Source of the DNA: Candidatus Dojkabacteria bacterium UBA5749
Lineage (GTDB): Bacteria; Patescibacteriota; Dojkabacteria; SC72
Assembly (NCBI GenBank): GCA_002419125.1
Contig: DIFL01000013.1
Span: 1 to 14,598, forward strand
Length of the DNA: 14,598 nucleotides
Direction of reading: 5' to 3'
Part shown: in pieces, positions 1-7,220 of the stretch
Layout: the number at the start of each line of letters is the position of its first letter
Numbering within the stretch: the stretch's first letter is position 1
Translations under genes and position numbers: made by a program
The notes under the pieces: generated by a model
What the model saw: only the letters and a program-made list of their open reading frames with translations
Told to the model about the DNA's origin: nothing
The model's database searches: none

Positions 1-328
1 CAACATTTTTGTTGTTCTTAATTACTAATATGGGTTTTGAATACCTATCAGAATCTCTCCTAGTAATGGTTGTGGTATATGAGAAGACTCCGTCCTCATT
101 TTTCTTTATCTTCTCTCTACTGAATATCTGATGGGTTCCTCCTACAATCTCTATCTCTATTTCTGCCTTCTCACTTACACCTAAAACATCTAAATTCTTA
201 AAGGCTTTAGTAAGTGGTTCTAAATTAATTACAGTAATGGAAGGAATGATAAAGAGGAGGGCAAGTAAACCAAAAGCTATTGGTTCTAAAATAGTGGTGA
301 ATATTTTTTTAATATCTGAATTTCTCAT
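1..328 (-). CDS. Partial membrane-anchored protein of unknown function (C-terminus outside window)
   Basis: The frame is open from an ATG at 328 to the window edge, giving 109 residues of the N-terminal part. I do not recognise a family. Residues about 14-34 form one hydrophobic segment (core FGLLALLFIIPSI) after a short polar N-terminus, so this is probably a signal anchor or first membrane span. The rest is polar, alternates charged and beta-branched residues (for example EIEIEIVGG), and looks like a beta-rich domain outside the membrane. The start overlaps the TAA of the upstream gene by one base (TAATG), so translational coupling is likely, and it would be the third gene of the rpsT transcript. 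No Shine-Dalgarno motif precedes it. Confidence 0.7.
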   Translation of the reverse strand, partial: MRNSDIKKIFTTILEPIAFGLLALLFIIPSITVINLEPLTKAFKNLDVLGVSEKAEIEIEIVGGTHQIFSREKIKKNEDGVFSYTTTITRRDSDRYSKPILVIKNNKNV

Positions 329-876
329 TAGTAATATTTCTTACTATCAGGATATACCCTATCGATTTCTATTTCAAATATTTTTAATGTTAAAAGGCCA
401 GAGAAGAAAGAAAGGGAACCTGCTAAATATGCTATCCAGCTATATGTATCTCCTTCTATTCCGTTTTTTATTATTAATCCAGTTGTTAACCAAAGGAATG
501 CACACCAAACAAAGGTTTGTAGAAAGGTTGTATCATCTTTTGTAATCCAAGAAAGGATATTGAACTTAGCAGCTTTAACTATAGTTTTTGGATTATTCAC
601 TGTAGATTGAAAGAGGGAAGTTTTTAATATCTGATATATTAGTGGAACAGAGATTACTATTAGCATAACGAGATCGGAAATGGAATTAACAAAGTAAGTT
701 ATTTGTGAATCATCAAAGTATATTTGAGTGGAGAAGAAACCATTGATATCATTTCCTATTTCAATGGGATATCCATATTTTATAGTGACTATAAATATTC
801 CAATTACTTTTCCAGCAATCATTAATATTGCGGGTACTACGGCATATTTAAGAGCCCTTTTGAGTAGTTTTGACAT
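328..876 (-). CDS. Four-span membrane protein of unknown function
   Basis: This 182-residue protein belongs to no family I can name. Hydrophobic segments at about residues 12-32, 65-87, 117-137 and 146-166 suggest four membrane spans, with a lysine/arginine-rich N-terminus (MSKLLKRALK) probably cytoplasmic and a polar tail ending SKKYY. Its ATG at 876 lies inside rpsT, overlapping that gene by 29 bases in another frame. The next in-frame ATG (residue 19, position 822) lies beyond the rpsT stop but would shorten the first span, so I keep 876. The stop TAA shares a base with the next gene's ATG. It is probably co-transcribed with rpsT and translationally coupled, since no Shine-Dalgarno motif is visible. 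Confidence 0.7.
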   Translation of the reverse strand: MSKLLKRALKYAVVPAILMIAGKVIGIFIVTIKYGYPIEIGNDINGFFSTQIYFDDSQITYFVNSISDLVMLIVISVPLIYQILKTSLFQSTVNNPKTIVKAAKFNILSWITKDDTTFLQTFVWCAFLWLTTGLIIKNGIEGDTYSWIAYLAGSLSFFSGLLTLKIFEIEIDRVYPDSKKYY

Positions 877-1144
877 TATCTTTGGACAGTTTTTTTATCT
901 GAATTGCAAGTCTAGATTTTTTTCTACTAGCCTTGCCTTTGCTAATGACGTTTTTCTTTGCGGCCTTATCTAGCACCTTATATGCATTCTTAAGTGATTC
1001 TTGAGCTTTTTTGTTATCACCTTTTTTAACACTATCCTTAATATTTTTTACTGACTTTTTAACTCTGTTTCTTAATCTGTCATTAAATACGGTCTTTCTC
1101 TTTGAACTTCTTAAATCTTTTATGGATGTTTTTAGGTTTGGCAT
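848..1144 (-). CDS. rpsT: 30S ribosomal protein S20
   Basis: S20 binds 16S rRNA early in small-subunit assembly. The 98-residue, strongly basic protein begins MPNLKTSIKD and carries the family hallmarks in order: an N-terminal basic helix with the NDRLRNRVKK region, a central helix with AQESLKNAYKVLDKAAKK, and the conserved KGKASRKKSRLA block near residues 69-80. The length is slightly above the usual 85-90 because of a short C-terminal extension, which overlaps the start of the following membrane protein. The ATG at 1144 gives the normal N-terminus. It is the first gene of its transcript, with a strong promoter just upstream (1180-1208). No Shine-Dalgarno motif precedes the ATG. Confidence 0.93.
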   Translation of the reverse strand: MPNLKTSIKDLRSSKRKTVFNDRLRNRVKKSVKNIKDSVKKGDNKKAQESLKNAYKVLDKAAKKNVISKGKASRKKSRLAIQIKKLSKDNVKTTQKGS

Positions 1145-1179
1145 TATTAAATATTTTTAATTGATTAGTATATGGCTGT

Positions 1180-1208
1180 ATTATATATATTAGATTCCTA
1201 TTTGTAAA
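1180..1208 (-). promoter_or_regulatory. Strong sigma-70-type promoter of rpsT
   Basis: Read on the minus strand, TTTACA (1203-1208, five of six to consensus) is followed after exactly 17 bases by a perfect TATAAT (1180-1185). The start point should lie near 1173, leaving a leader of about 30 bases with no Shine-Dalgarno motif. Its -35 box overlaps that of the divergent promoter on the plus strand. Confidence 0.75.
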
Positions 1209-1230
1209 CAGAAACTTTTACTGATACACT
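1202..1230 (+). promoter_or_regulatory. Extended -10 promoter for the plus-strand pair, near-leaderless
   Basis: TTGTAA (1202-1207, four of six) is followed after 17 bases by TACACT (1225-1230, four of six), with an extended TGA just upstream (TG at 1222-1223). Only 9 bases separate the -10 box from the ATG at 1240, so the leader would be about 3 nt. The -35 overlaps the rpsT -35 on the other strand. The individual hexamers are moderate; the spacing and the TGn element support the call. Confidence 0.5.
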
Positions 1231-1239
1231 ATTATTGAT

Positions 1240-1641
1240 ATGGTTAATACAAAAAAAGTACTCTTAATCATTTTCCTTGTTTTAATCCCATTGGTTGCCA
1301 TTATCTCTTCTGTACATCTATATACAGAGAGTAAGAAGGATGTAATGGGAGTAACAGTGCAAAGGGAGAGTTGTATTCCGTATGTATCAAATCTACTTCC
1401 TAGAGTAGCATATGTAGGTCAAGACTATGACTTTATACCTAGGATAGTGGGCTGTGAGAATGAGGAAATATATATAGAAGTTAATGGAGTGTCGTGGTTG
1501 AGAGTTAAAGATGGATATTTAATAACGGGAGTTCCATTACCACCTGATATGGGGACACACAAAGTAATCATTACTGTTAAAAGTTCTACAGAGGAGTATA
1601 TAATGGAAGATTATATTATTGTTAAAGAGTATGAAGAATAA
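1240..1641 (+). CDS. Membrane-anchored single-domain protein, putative Ig/cadherin-like (He_PIG type) fold
   Basis: The 133-residue protein has a basic N-terminus, one hydrophobic segment at about residues 6-24 (signal anchor) and one domain outside the membrane from about residue 45. That domain reads like a putative-Ig (He_PIG or cadherin-like) repeat: a YVG...YDF strand, then SWL, ITGVP, MGTHKVIITV and a last strand DYIIVK. It starts with SCIPY (C45) and has a second cysteine at C72 in VGCEN, which could form a disulfide. It lacks a lipobox and sorting signal. Its end overlaps the next gene, with which it forms a two-gene unit facing away from rpsT. The domain assignment rests on motif spacing alone, and the biological role is unknown. 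Confidence 0.7.
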   Translation: MVNTKKVLLIIFLVLIPLVAIISSVHLYTESKKDVMGVTVQRESCIPYVSNLLPRVAYVGQDYDFIPRIVGCENEEIYIEVNGVSWLRVKDGYLITGVPLPPDMGTHKVIITVKSSTEEYIMEDYIIVKEYEE

Positions 1642-2026
1642 TTGGTATATACTACTGGGAGCTTTTGTGATACTAGGTATAGTCATTTCAGTATTCGTAT
1701 TTAAATCTTCTGCTTCTAAGGATTCCATAAGTATAGAGGGGTGTACCCCTTACAATGTACAGATAGGGAAAACAGACAATGAAAGTGCAGTAAAGATTTC
1801 ATGGAAAAGTAAAAAAGATTGTTCTGGGTATCTTCTATATGGAAAAGAAATGAGGAGTCTTGAAATGGTAGGTGTTGATTTAAAAAATGAAATCCAAAGT
1901 AAGGAGCATGAGGTGTTATTAAATAGTTTAGTTAGCACCAAAACGTATTATTTCACTATCATTTCAAATGGAGTAAGTTATGGTAAAGATGGTCTACCAT
2001 TACAGTTTTCTATTACTTCCCTTTAA
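1631..2026 (+). CDS. Membrane-anchored single-domain protein, fibronectin type III-like
   Basis: From the ATG at 1631 the protein has 131 residues: a short N-terminus, a hydrophobic segment at about residues 5-24 (ILLGAFVILGIVISVFVF), then one beta-sandwich resembling fibronectin type III, with the AVKISW strand, the GYLLYG strand and LVSTKTYYFTIISNG near the end. A TTG at 1619 would add four residues; ATG is preferred. The gene overlaps its upstream partner by 11 bases. Like that partner it begins its outer domain with a cysteine-proline-tyrosine motif (GCTPY, C38) and has a second cysteine 26 residues later (C64). Its last 14 bases overlap the convergent gene at 2013. The exact function is unknown; an accessory or ligand-binding surface protein is a guess. 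Confidence 0.7.
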   Translation: MKNNWYILLGAFVILGIVISVFVFKSSASKDSISIEGCTPYNVQIGKTDNESAVKISWKSKKDCSGYLLYGKEMRSLEMVGVDLKNEIQSKEHEVLLNSLVSTKTYYFTIISNGVSYGKDGLPLQFSITSL

Positions 2027-3755
2027 ATCTTTTTCTTAAGATTTTTTCCTCAAAGTATTTCTTTGGATTTATGAACTTGTATTTAGTTAATTCATATTCA
2101 CCATATATTTTTGATTTAAGTATATTTTCGGAAAGAAGATCTCCTGCTGGTCTTGTATATACTATCCATCCTATTACTAGTAAGAATATACCTAAGAGTA
2201 TTCTAGTTATGAAGTTATCAAATATTCCTGTTTGGGGTATCTCTGTTTCTTCTTCTGTTGGGTTCTCACAATCTTGAGCTACTACAACATAGACCTGTGT
2301 TCTTAGAGTTGCTGGGTCTAAGGGTATTTCTACGGGGTTAAGTATTACTTCGTTTAAGTTTTGACCTGTTATCGCAGTAGAGGTTGCATTTGCTTGGAAT
2401 ACTATTGTCATTGTTCCACCCGAAGCAAGGGTATATGGAGTCGCTGGTTCCCAAATTATTTCTTGAGAGTCTCCAATTTGATTAACAGTAACTAAACCTG
2501 AGTCAGGTGTAGCAGTTCCATTAATGACTGAGCTGTTTACTACATAAGCAAAGCCAAGAGGCAATTTGTCTTTGATTGAGGTTAAACTATCAGCAGCAGT
2601 TTTTGTGTTATTGATAGTAATCGTATATGTTGCACTATCCTCTCCTGCAACTCTCTCAACACAAGCAGGAGAAACAGTCTTTGCTACTGTAAAACTTGAT
2701 TTCTGATCATCTGTAATAGGTTGTTCTATTGGAGGTTGAGTTGTTGAGGAATCAGAAAAGGTTATAGTTGTTTCTGTTGAACCTATCGATGTCTCATTCA
2801 CAAATACCTCAGCCATTATTTTAAGAGTCCCAAGGTGATCATTTAATAGATTAAAAGAGTTCTCCTTAAAGTTAGTTGGTTCATACAAATCTAGTTTAGA
2901 CATTTCTAAGCTTCCTTTAAGGGAATCAACAGTTATTCCATCAACGGCTTGAAGAGTAGCGAACTCGGGCTCGAAGGTAAATCTTATCTGAATATTACTA
3001 CTATTAATCTGTCCTACCGAAATACTAATATTTGTTATTTTAGTTTTTCCATCTGATTGTTGCTCTGTTAAAGCAGTCATTCCGGTCACTGCAGTAGTAG
3101 CAGAGGTTTCTATCTCTACAACCCTTCTACATGTTATTGATGAGTTTATTCTATCTCCTTTTGTATCTTTTGCAGTAGCAGATATCTCGATTGAACTTTT
3201 GTCACTTGGGGGAATAATCTTTTTGGTTATTTTATTCCCGGTTACTTGGTCTGGTGTTGTATCTTCGCTGTTTATTATGAATACATAGTCGGTATATGTT
3301 GATTTTTCAAAAATTGCTTCTGCATTTATTTCATCTCCAGGTTGAATTCTTCCAGTGATAATTTTATCATTCTGGTCTTTGAGGATGATATTTTCACATC
3401 TAGTATCTGATATTGTTCTTACAGGACAACTTACAAAGTCCTCCTTAGGTGTTGAAGTATTTAATAGATTATCCTTGATATCATTACCATCACATTGAGC
3501 ACTACAAACTTTATCTGATGATACCGTATTTAGTTTAAAGTAGAAGCCTCTGCTAGGTCCCACACAGTCGTTAGTTACTGCTGGGTCCACAAGGTAACAA
3601 CCACAAGAAATGTTGCTTAAATCTGGCTCCTCTCCCTCATCATCCTTTAAAACAAAGAAGTAAACAAGTGAGCCTATCAATGCTAATATGAGTACTATTC
3701 CGACTATTGTTAGTATTTTAATTGTGCTTTTAGTTTTCCTATCCTGTGTTTCCAT
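2013..3755 (-). CDS. Large surface protein with cysteine-rich N-terminal domain, DUF11-like domain and IPQTG sorting-like motif
   Basis: The 580-residue protein has a membrane segment at about 13-35 (no clear cleavage site), a cysteine-rich part at about 50-120 (C51, C53, C64, C84, C88, C110, C120), beta-rich regions to about 335, and a proline/threonine-rich linker. A DUF11-like domain follows at about 353-470, with FTVAKTVSPACV, ATYTITINNT, LPLGFAYVV and the strand TIVFQANAT. After this comes IPQTG at 506-510, a second hydrophobic span at about 515-533, and a basic tail of about 45 residues. IPQTG plus a span resembles a sortase LPXTG signal, and a sortase is encoded at 12800-13594. The tail is far longer than usual for such substrates, so processing is uncertain. 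It has its own promoter and stands outside the operon upstream. Its role is probably structural or adhesive. Confidence 0.8.
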   Translation of the reverse strand: METQDRKTKSTIKILTIVGIVLILALIGSLVYFFVLKDDEGEEPDLSNISCGCYLVDPAVTNDCVGPSRGFYFKLNTVSSDKVCSAQCDGNDIKDNLLNTSTPKEDFVSCPVRTISDTRCENIILKDQNDKIITGRIQPGDEINAEAIFEKSTYTDYVFIINSEDTTPDQVTGNKITKKIIPPSDKSSIEISATAKDTKGDRINSSITCRRVVEIETSATTAVTGMTALTEQQSDGKTKITNISISVGQINSSNIQIRFTFEPEFATLQAVDGITVDSLKGSLEMSKLDLYEPTNFKENSFNLLNDHLGTLKIMAEVFVNETSIGSTETTITFSDSSTTQPPIEQPITDDQKSSFTVAKTVSPACVERVAGEDSATYTITINNTKTAADSLTSIKDKLPLGFAYVVNSSVINGTATPDSGLVTVNQIGDSQEIIWEPATPYTLASGGTMTIVFQANATSTAITGQNLNEVILNPVEIPLDPATLRTQVYVVVAQDCENPTEEETEIPQTGIFDNFITRILLGIFLLVIGWIVYTRPAGDLLSENILKSKIYGEYELTKYKFINPKKYFEEKILRKRFKGK

Positions 3756-3784
3756 TAAAGATATTTAGGTATTTATATACATAG

Positions 3785-3814
3785 AGTTTAAAAGAATAGT
3801 GATATCAATGTCAA
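3785..3814 (-). promoter_or_regulatory. Promoter of the DUF11-like surface protein
   Basis: On the minus strand a perfect TTGACA (3809-3814) is followed after 18 bases by TAAACT (3785-3790, four of six). The start point should be near 3778, giving a leader of about 22 nt, longer than at other genes here. The site fills the gap between the end of holA (3824) and the ATG at 3755, so the gene can be expressed independently of the upstream operon. Confidence 0.6.
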
Positions 3815-3823
3815 CAAGCATAT

Positions 3824-4750
3824 TTATATTGTTGTACAAAATAGGGTAAGACCTAATTTAGAATCAATTCTTCCAACCTTAATTTCGTAATCTAGATTAG
3901 ATAATTTCTCATATTTACTCTTAATTTTTTCCCAATCATATCTCTTACTTGTTTCTACTATAGGGGGGACAGTAAAGGGTGGAATTTTTAATACAGAGGC
4001 AATTTGACTATAATTGCTGTTATTGGAAATGAGATATTTCGCTTGTGTAATTAATCTAATATTTCTAATTATCATTGGTAGGATATATTTAGGATCTACT
4101 TTTTGAGTTAATATTTTTTCTAATATAACTAAGGGCCTTCCATCTTTGCTGTTCATTTCATCTAGTAATTTCCAAATATCTTGTTCTAAAGTATCTTGAA
4201 TTACAAATTGAATGTCCTCTTTATTAAGTTTCTCTTTTCCTAGTAATTTAAGTTTTAGAATATTGTTTTCTACTCTCTCGGTATCAAAATTAGAGTATTG
4301 AGAAAGCAGAGTAATCAAATCTGGGGTAATACTTAATCCATATTCGTAAATTAACTCTTTAACATATTTATTAAAGGATGGTTTTGTAAACTTGTTATAC
4401 TCTTTTAATGTGTTTAGTGATTTAAAGAGTTTTACATATTTAGTAATAGAACTAATTTTTTGGTCTTCCCAAAGAACTAAACTATTGACTGAATTACTGT
4501 TTACATACTCCATAATGAAAGGGATGAGATTCTCTCTATCCTTGTTTTTGTATGCTCTTTTTAGAAATATAACTTTAGGGAGATTAAAAAGAGATTGAGA
4601 AGAAAGAGTGTCTATTATTTTAGAACTATCTGTTTTCTCTCCATCTATTACAACATACTCAAGGTTTCCATCTTTAAGAAGTTCTTTAATACAGCTCTTG
4701 GCGTTCTTTAAAGAGAGGTAAGTCTCGTTTCCAATATATAATGTATGCAT
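3824..4750 (-). CDS. holA: DNA polymerase III delta subunit (clamp loader)
   Basis: HolA opens the sliding clamp and is part of the clamp-loader complex. The 308-residue length fits the family (about 320-340). The N-terminus MHTLYIGNETYL matches the start of the AAA-like domain, which in this subunit has no working Walker A site. SLFNLPKVIFLKR at about 53-65 matches the conserved 'loading' strand, then IWKLLDEMN and the helical collar with LPMIIRNIRLI at about 224-234. The family signature NLDYEIKVGRIDSKLGL closes the protein. It is the last gene of the alaS operon, two bases after the lcp stop, without a Shine-Dalgarno motif. The low similarity typical of this subunit makes the call good rather than certain. 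Confidence 0.88.
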   Translation of the reverse strand: MHTLYIGNETYLSLKNAKSCIKELLKDGNLEYVVIDGEKTDSSKIIDTLSSQSLFNLPKVIFLKRAYKNKDRENLIPFIMEYVNSNSVNSLVLWEDQKISSITKYVKLFKSLNTLKEYNKFTKPSFNKYVKELIYEYGLSITPDLITLLSQYSNFDTERVENNILKLKLLGKEKLNKEDIQFVIQDTLEQDIWKLLDEMNSKDGRPLVILEKILTQKVDPKYILPMIIRNIRLITQAKYLISNNSNYSQIASVLKIPPFTVPPIVETSKRYDWEKIKSKYEKLSNLDYEIKVGRIDSKLGLTLFCTTI

Positions 4751-4752
4751 TT

Positions 4753-6195
4753 TTATTCAGTAATATCTGAATTATTAACATCCTCAACTATAATCTCCTT
4801 ACCTAGAAGAATGGAGATATCTCCAGCAGTATTTACGGTAATATACTCCGGTTTAATTTTATTTTCTGTATCTATATACTTAGCTAAAATATCTACTGAT
4901 TTAGAGAATTTATCTATTTCATTTGAATATATATATACCCCCTCTTTATCACTATACTTTGTCCCTTGGAAACGTATGTTTAGATATTTGAACTTTGTCT
5001 TTAACTCCTGTGTCTGTGTATTGCTAGTTTTATAACCTAAACCAGTATCATATACAAATACGGATGGATTCTCAGAGTATAGTGCTGGGTAGAGAAGTGT
5101 TAGATCAACATATTCATTTATCTTTGTATATTTACCCAAACCTTCTTTTGGTCCAATAGCAAATCCTTCTATACCAATATCTGCAGTTATTAAAGAGTAA
5201 TTGCCAATTGTAGGATCTAAAACAAATGAGTATGTTGAGAAGGTTGGGTTTTCATCTTTAATATTTTTTAAAATATTTACAGAAGCAACAATATCATCTA
5301 ATGTAAACTCTGAGATTTTTAGGTTATTCTGAACAGAGGTTAATAAGGACATTAGTTTAGAGGGATTAAGTAGTGTTTCAGTACTTAATAATTTGTCAAT
5401 AAACGCATCGATTACCTTTTGTTGTCTTTTTGCTCTGGCATAATCTGAGCCTTCATTGTTTTGTTGAGATTTTCTTGATCTAGCATACTCTAGGGCTGTT
5501 TCTCCATCCATTAACTGTGGTCCCTGTTTGAAAGATATGGTTTGGTATCCATTCCCCTGAGGGTATTGGTAGTCAGTAAAACTGTTTTCAACATTGACAT
5601 ATACTCCATCTACAGAGTCTATTAGTTGAGTAAATCCATCAAAGTTAATCATTGCATGGTATTGTATTTCAATGCCCAGAATTTCTTCGACTACTAATTC
5701 CAAAGCAGGTAGTCCTTCTCCCTCCTTCTTCCCTTCATTAATTGAATATGCGGCGTTTATCTTAGTAAAGGAGGTTCTGTCTGAAACTGGTCTTGCCCAA
5801 AAATCTCTAGGTATTGAAAACATAGTTAAATCCTTTGTTTTATGATTATATGATCCCACAATTATTACATCAGTATTAAGCAATTTTGTGTTTTTCCTTG
5901 TATCAATACCAACTAGTAAGACATTGGTATATGTATTTGTACTATCTTTTTTTAATTCAGGATCTTTTTTCTTTTGTATTAGCTCACTCGGAGAAAAATT
6001 AAATCCAATCTCTTTACCTACAACATATCCCTTGTATACAAAATACAATCCTCCTCCAATAGCGATTACTAGTATTAATGAAAGAAGTATTTTTAAAAAC
6101 GGTTTTTTCTTCTTTACAAACTTTCCCTCTAGATTTTTTTTAGAAACATGACTTTTCTTTAAATCACTATCAGTCATGTTAATCGAGAATTCCAT
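4753..6195 (-). CDS. LytR-CpsA-Psr (LCP) family cell-envelope polymer ligase with LytR C-terminal domain
   Basis: LCP enzymes move lipid-linked glycopolymers onto peptidoglycan or protein on the outer face of the membrane. The 480-residue protein has a basic cytoplasmic N-terminus, a span at about 34-55, and the LCP domain at about 88-270. Visible LCP motifs are LLVGIDTR (93-100), TDVIIV (108-113), FSIPRDFW (126-133), KINAAYS (145-151), FDGFTQLIDSVDGVYV (185-200), LEYARSRK (235-242) and DYARAKRQQ (251-259). These contain the acidic and arginine residues used for magnesium and pyrophosphate binding. Residues about 379-441 look like the LytR_C domain. Internal ATG at residue 7 is an alternative start. 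It lies 20 bases after mltG and 2 before holA, in one operon. A second LCP protein elsewhere is possible. Confidence 0.92.
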   Translation of the reverse strand: MEFSINMTDSDLKKSHVSKKNLEGKFVKKKKPFLKILLSLILVIAIGGGLYFVYKGYVVGKEIGFNFSPSELIQKKKDPELKKDSTNTYTNVLLVGIDTRKNTKLLNTDVIIVGSYNHKTKDLTMFSIPRDFWARPVSDRTSFTKINAAYSINEGKKEGEGLPALELVVEEILGIEIQYHAMINFDGFTQLIDSVDGVYVNVENSFTDYQYPQGNGYQTISFKQGPQLMDGETALEYARSRKSQQNNEGSDYARAKRQQKVIDAFIDKLLSTETLLNPSKLMSLLTSVQNNLKISEFTLDDIVASVNILKNIKDENPTFSTYSFVLDPTIGNYSLITADIGIEGFAIGPKEGLGKYTKINEYVDLTLLYPALYSENPSVFVYDTGLGYKTSNTQTQELKTKFKYLNIRFQGTKYSDKEGVYIYSNEIDKFSKSVDILAKYIDTENKIKPEYITVNTAGDISILLGKEIIVEDVNNSDITE

Positions 6196-6215
6196 TAAAA
6201 AGGCAGAGAAAGAAT

Positions 6216-7220
6216 TTAATTAGATAGATATTTCTGTATATTGATATTGTGCTCTGTATATGTCTTTGCGTAGTGGGCATAACCATTGGTATCATGAATA
6301 TAGTAGTAATATTCGTTAGATTTAGGATTTCTGACAGCATTAATAGCTTGCAGACCAGGGTTACATATGGGGGTAGGTGGTAATCCCTGAAGTTTGTAAG
6401 TATTGTATGGGTTATCTTCCTCTTTGTCTGATTTAGTAATTACATGTTTCCAATCCTTTCGTGGGTACAGAAGAGTAGCATCAATTTGAAGTAACCATCC
6501 CTCTGCATATCTTCTTTTGATAATATCAGCAATCATTGGTCTGTCCTCCGAGGTATATCCCTCTCTTTCTACCATGCTCGCAATTATAATATCTTCATAT
6601 GTGTCATTATTACCAACCTTAGATTTAAAGTTATCTATTAATTTTGTAAGTACTTCTTCTGTTGTTTCTTCAACGGAAAATGCGTATTTATCTGGGAAGA
6701 GGAATCCCTCTAAATCAACTAAGGTATATTGAAATCCTAAAGAAGATATATACTCAGGATCGTTAGTTAGAGAAAGAAATTTGTTCTCATCAAAGATATC
6801 GTTCCCACCACTTTTTAAATCTTGAGCTAGTATCCTTGCAATCTCATCTTTTCTTAACCCTTCAGGTATTGTTATCCAAAGATCTAAACCTTTAGATTTT
6901 TGAATTGTTTGTGCTATCTCTTTAATATTTAAATTCTTTGGAATTTCATATGTACCAGCTTGGATTTTAGCTGAGAGGTCATTTAATTTAAGATACATTT
7001 TAAAATATCTAGACCAACTCTCTTTTAATATCCCCGCATTTACTAACTTGCTTATAATGGTGTCTACTGATTCGCCAGAAGAGATCTGTATTGTAATTCT
7101 CTCAGAGTCATCACTATTTGGTTTCTCTATTACAGAGTCATAGTTTAACTTCGCTAAAAGAGTAATTACTCCTACAGTAACTAAAGCCAAGAGGAATATT
7201 TTAATCAGACTTTTCATCAT
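6216..7220 (-). CDS. mltG: Endolytic murein transglycosylase MltG
   Basis: MltG cuts nascent glycan strands at the membrane and helps set their length. The 334-residue protein has a span at about 6-23, a LysM-like part at about 42-110, and the YceG catalytic domain at about 115-330. Family motifs are visible: LEGFLFPDKYAF (170-181), IIASMVEREG with the likely catalytic glutamate E218, LLQIDATLLY (243-252), NPYNTYKLQGLPPTPICNPG (270-289) and the final YYYYIHDTNGYAHYAKTYTEH region. The ATG at 7220 is followed at once by a second ATG; the gene overlaps the end of ruvX by 20 bases, which suggests translational coupling. ICNPG in place of the usual PISNPG-like sequence is a mild variation. Placement after alaS-ruvX matches known bacterial gene order. 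Confidence 0.95.
   Translation of the reverse strand: MMKSLIKIFLLALVTVGVITLLAKLNYDSVIEKPNSDDSERITIQISSGESVDTIISKLVNAGILKESWSRYFKMYLKLNDLSAKIQAGTYEIPKNLNIKEIAQTIQKSKGLDLWITIPEGLRKDEIARILAQDLKSGGNDIFDENKFLSLTNDPEYISSLGFQYTLVDLEGFLFPDKYAFSVEETTEEVLTKLIDNFKSKVGNNDTYEDIIIASMVEREGYTSEDRPMIADIIKRRYAEGWLLQIDATLLYPRKDWKHVITKSDKEEDNPYNTYKLQGLPPTPICNPGLQAINAVRNPKSNEYYYYIHDTNGYAHYAKTYTEHNINIQKYLSN

Noticed and set aside
1145..1239. Small RNA or riboswitch in the rpsT/1240 gap
   Set aside because: The gap is only 95 bases and is fully explained by two overlapping promoters and short leaders; no stable hairpin is visible.
1599..1604. Perfect TATAAT before the fibronectin-like gene as an internal promoter
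   Set aside because: It lies in AT-rich coding sequence with no fitting -35 and sits 26 bases before the ATG, unlike the close spacing at other genes.
3812..3834. Inverted repeat CAACAA / TTGTTG around the end of holA
   Set aside because: The 6-bp AT-rich stem with an 11-base loop and no T-run is too weak for a terminator. It overlaps the -35 of the next gene and could be an operator, but the match may be chance.
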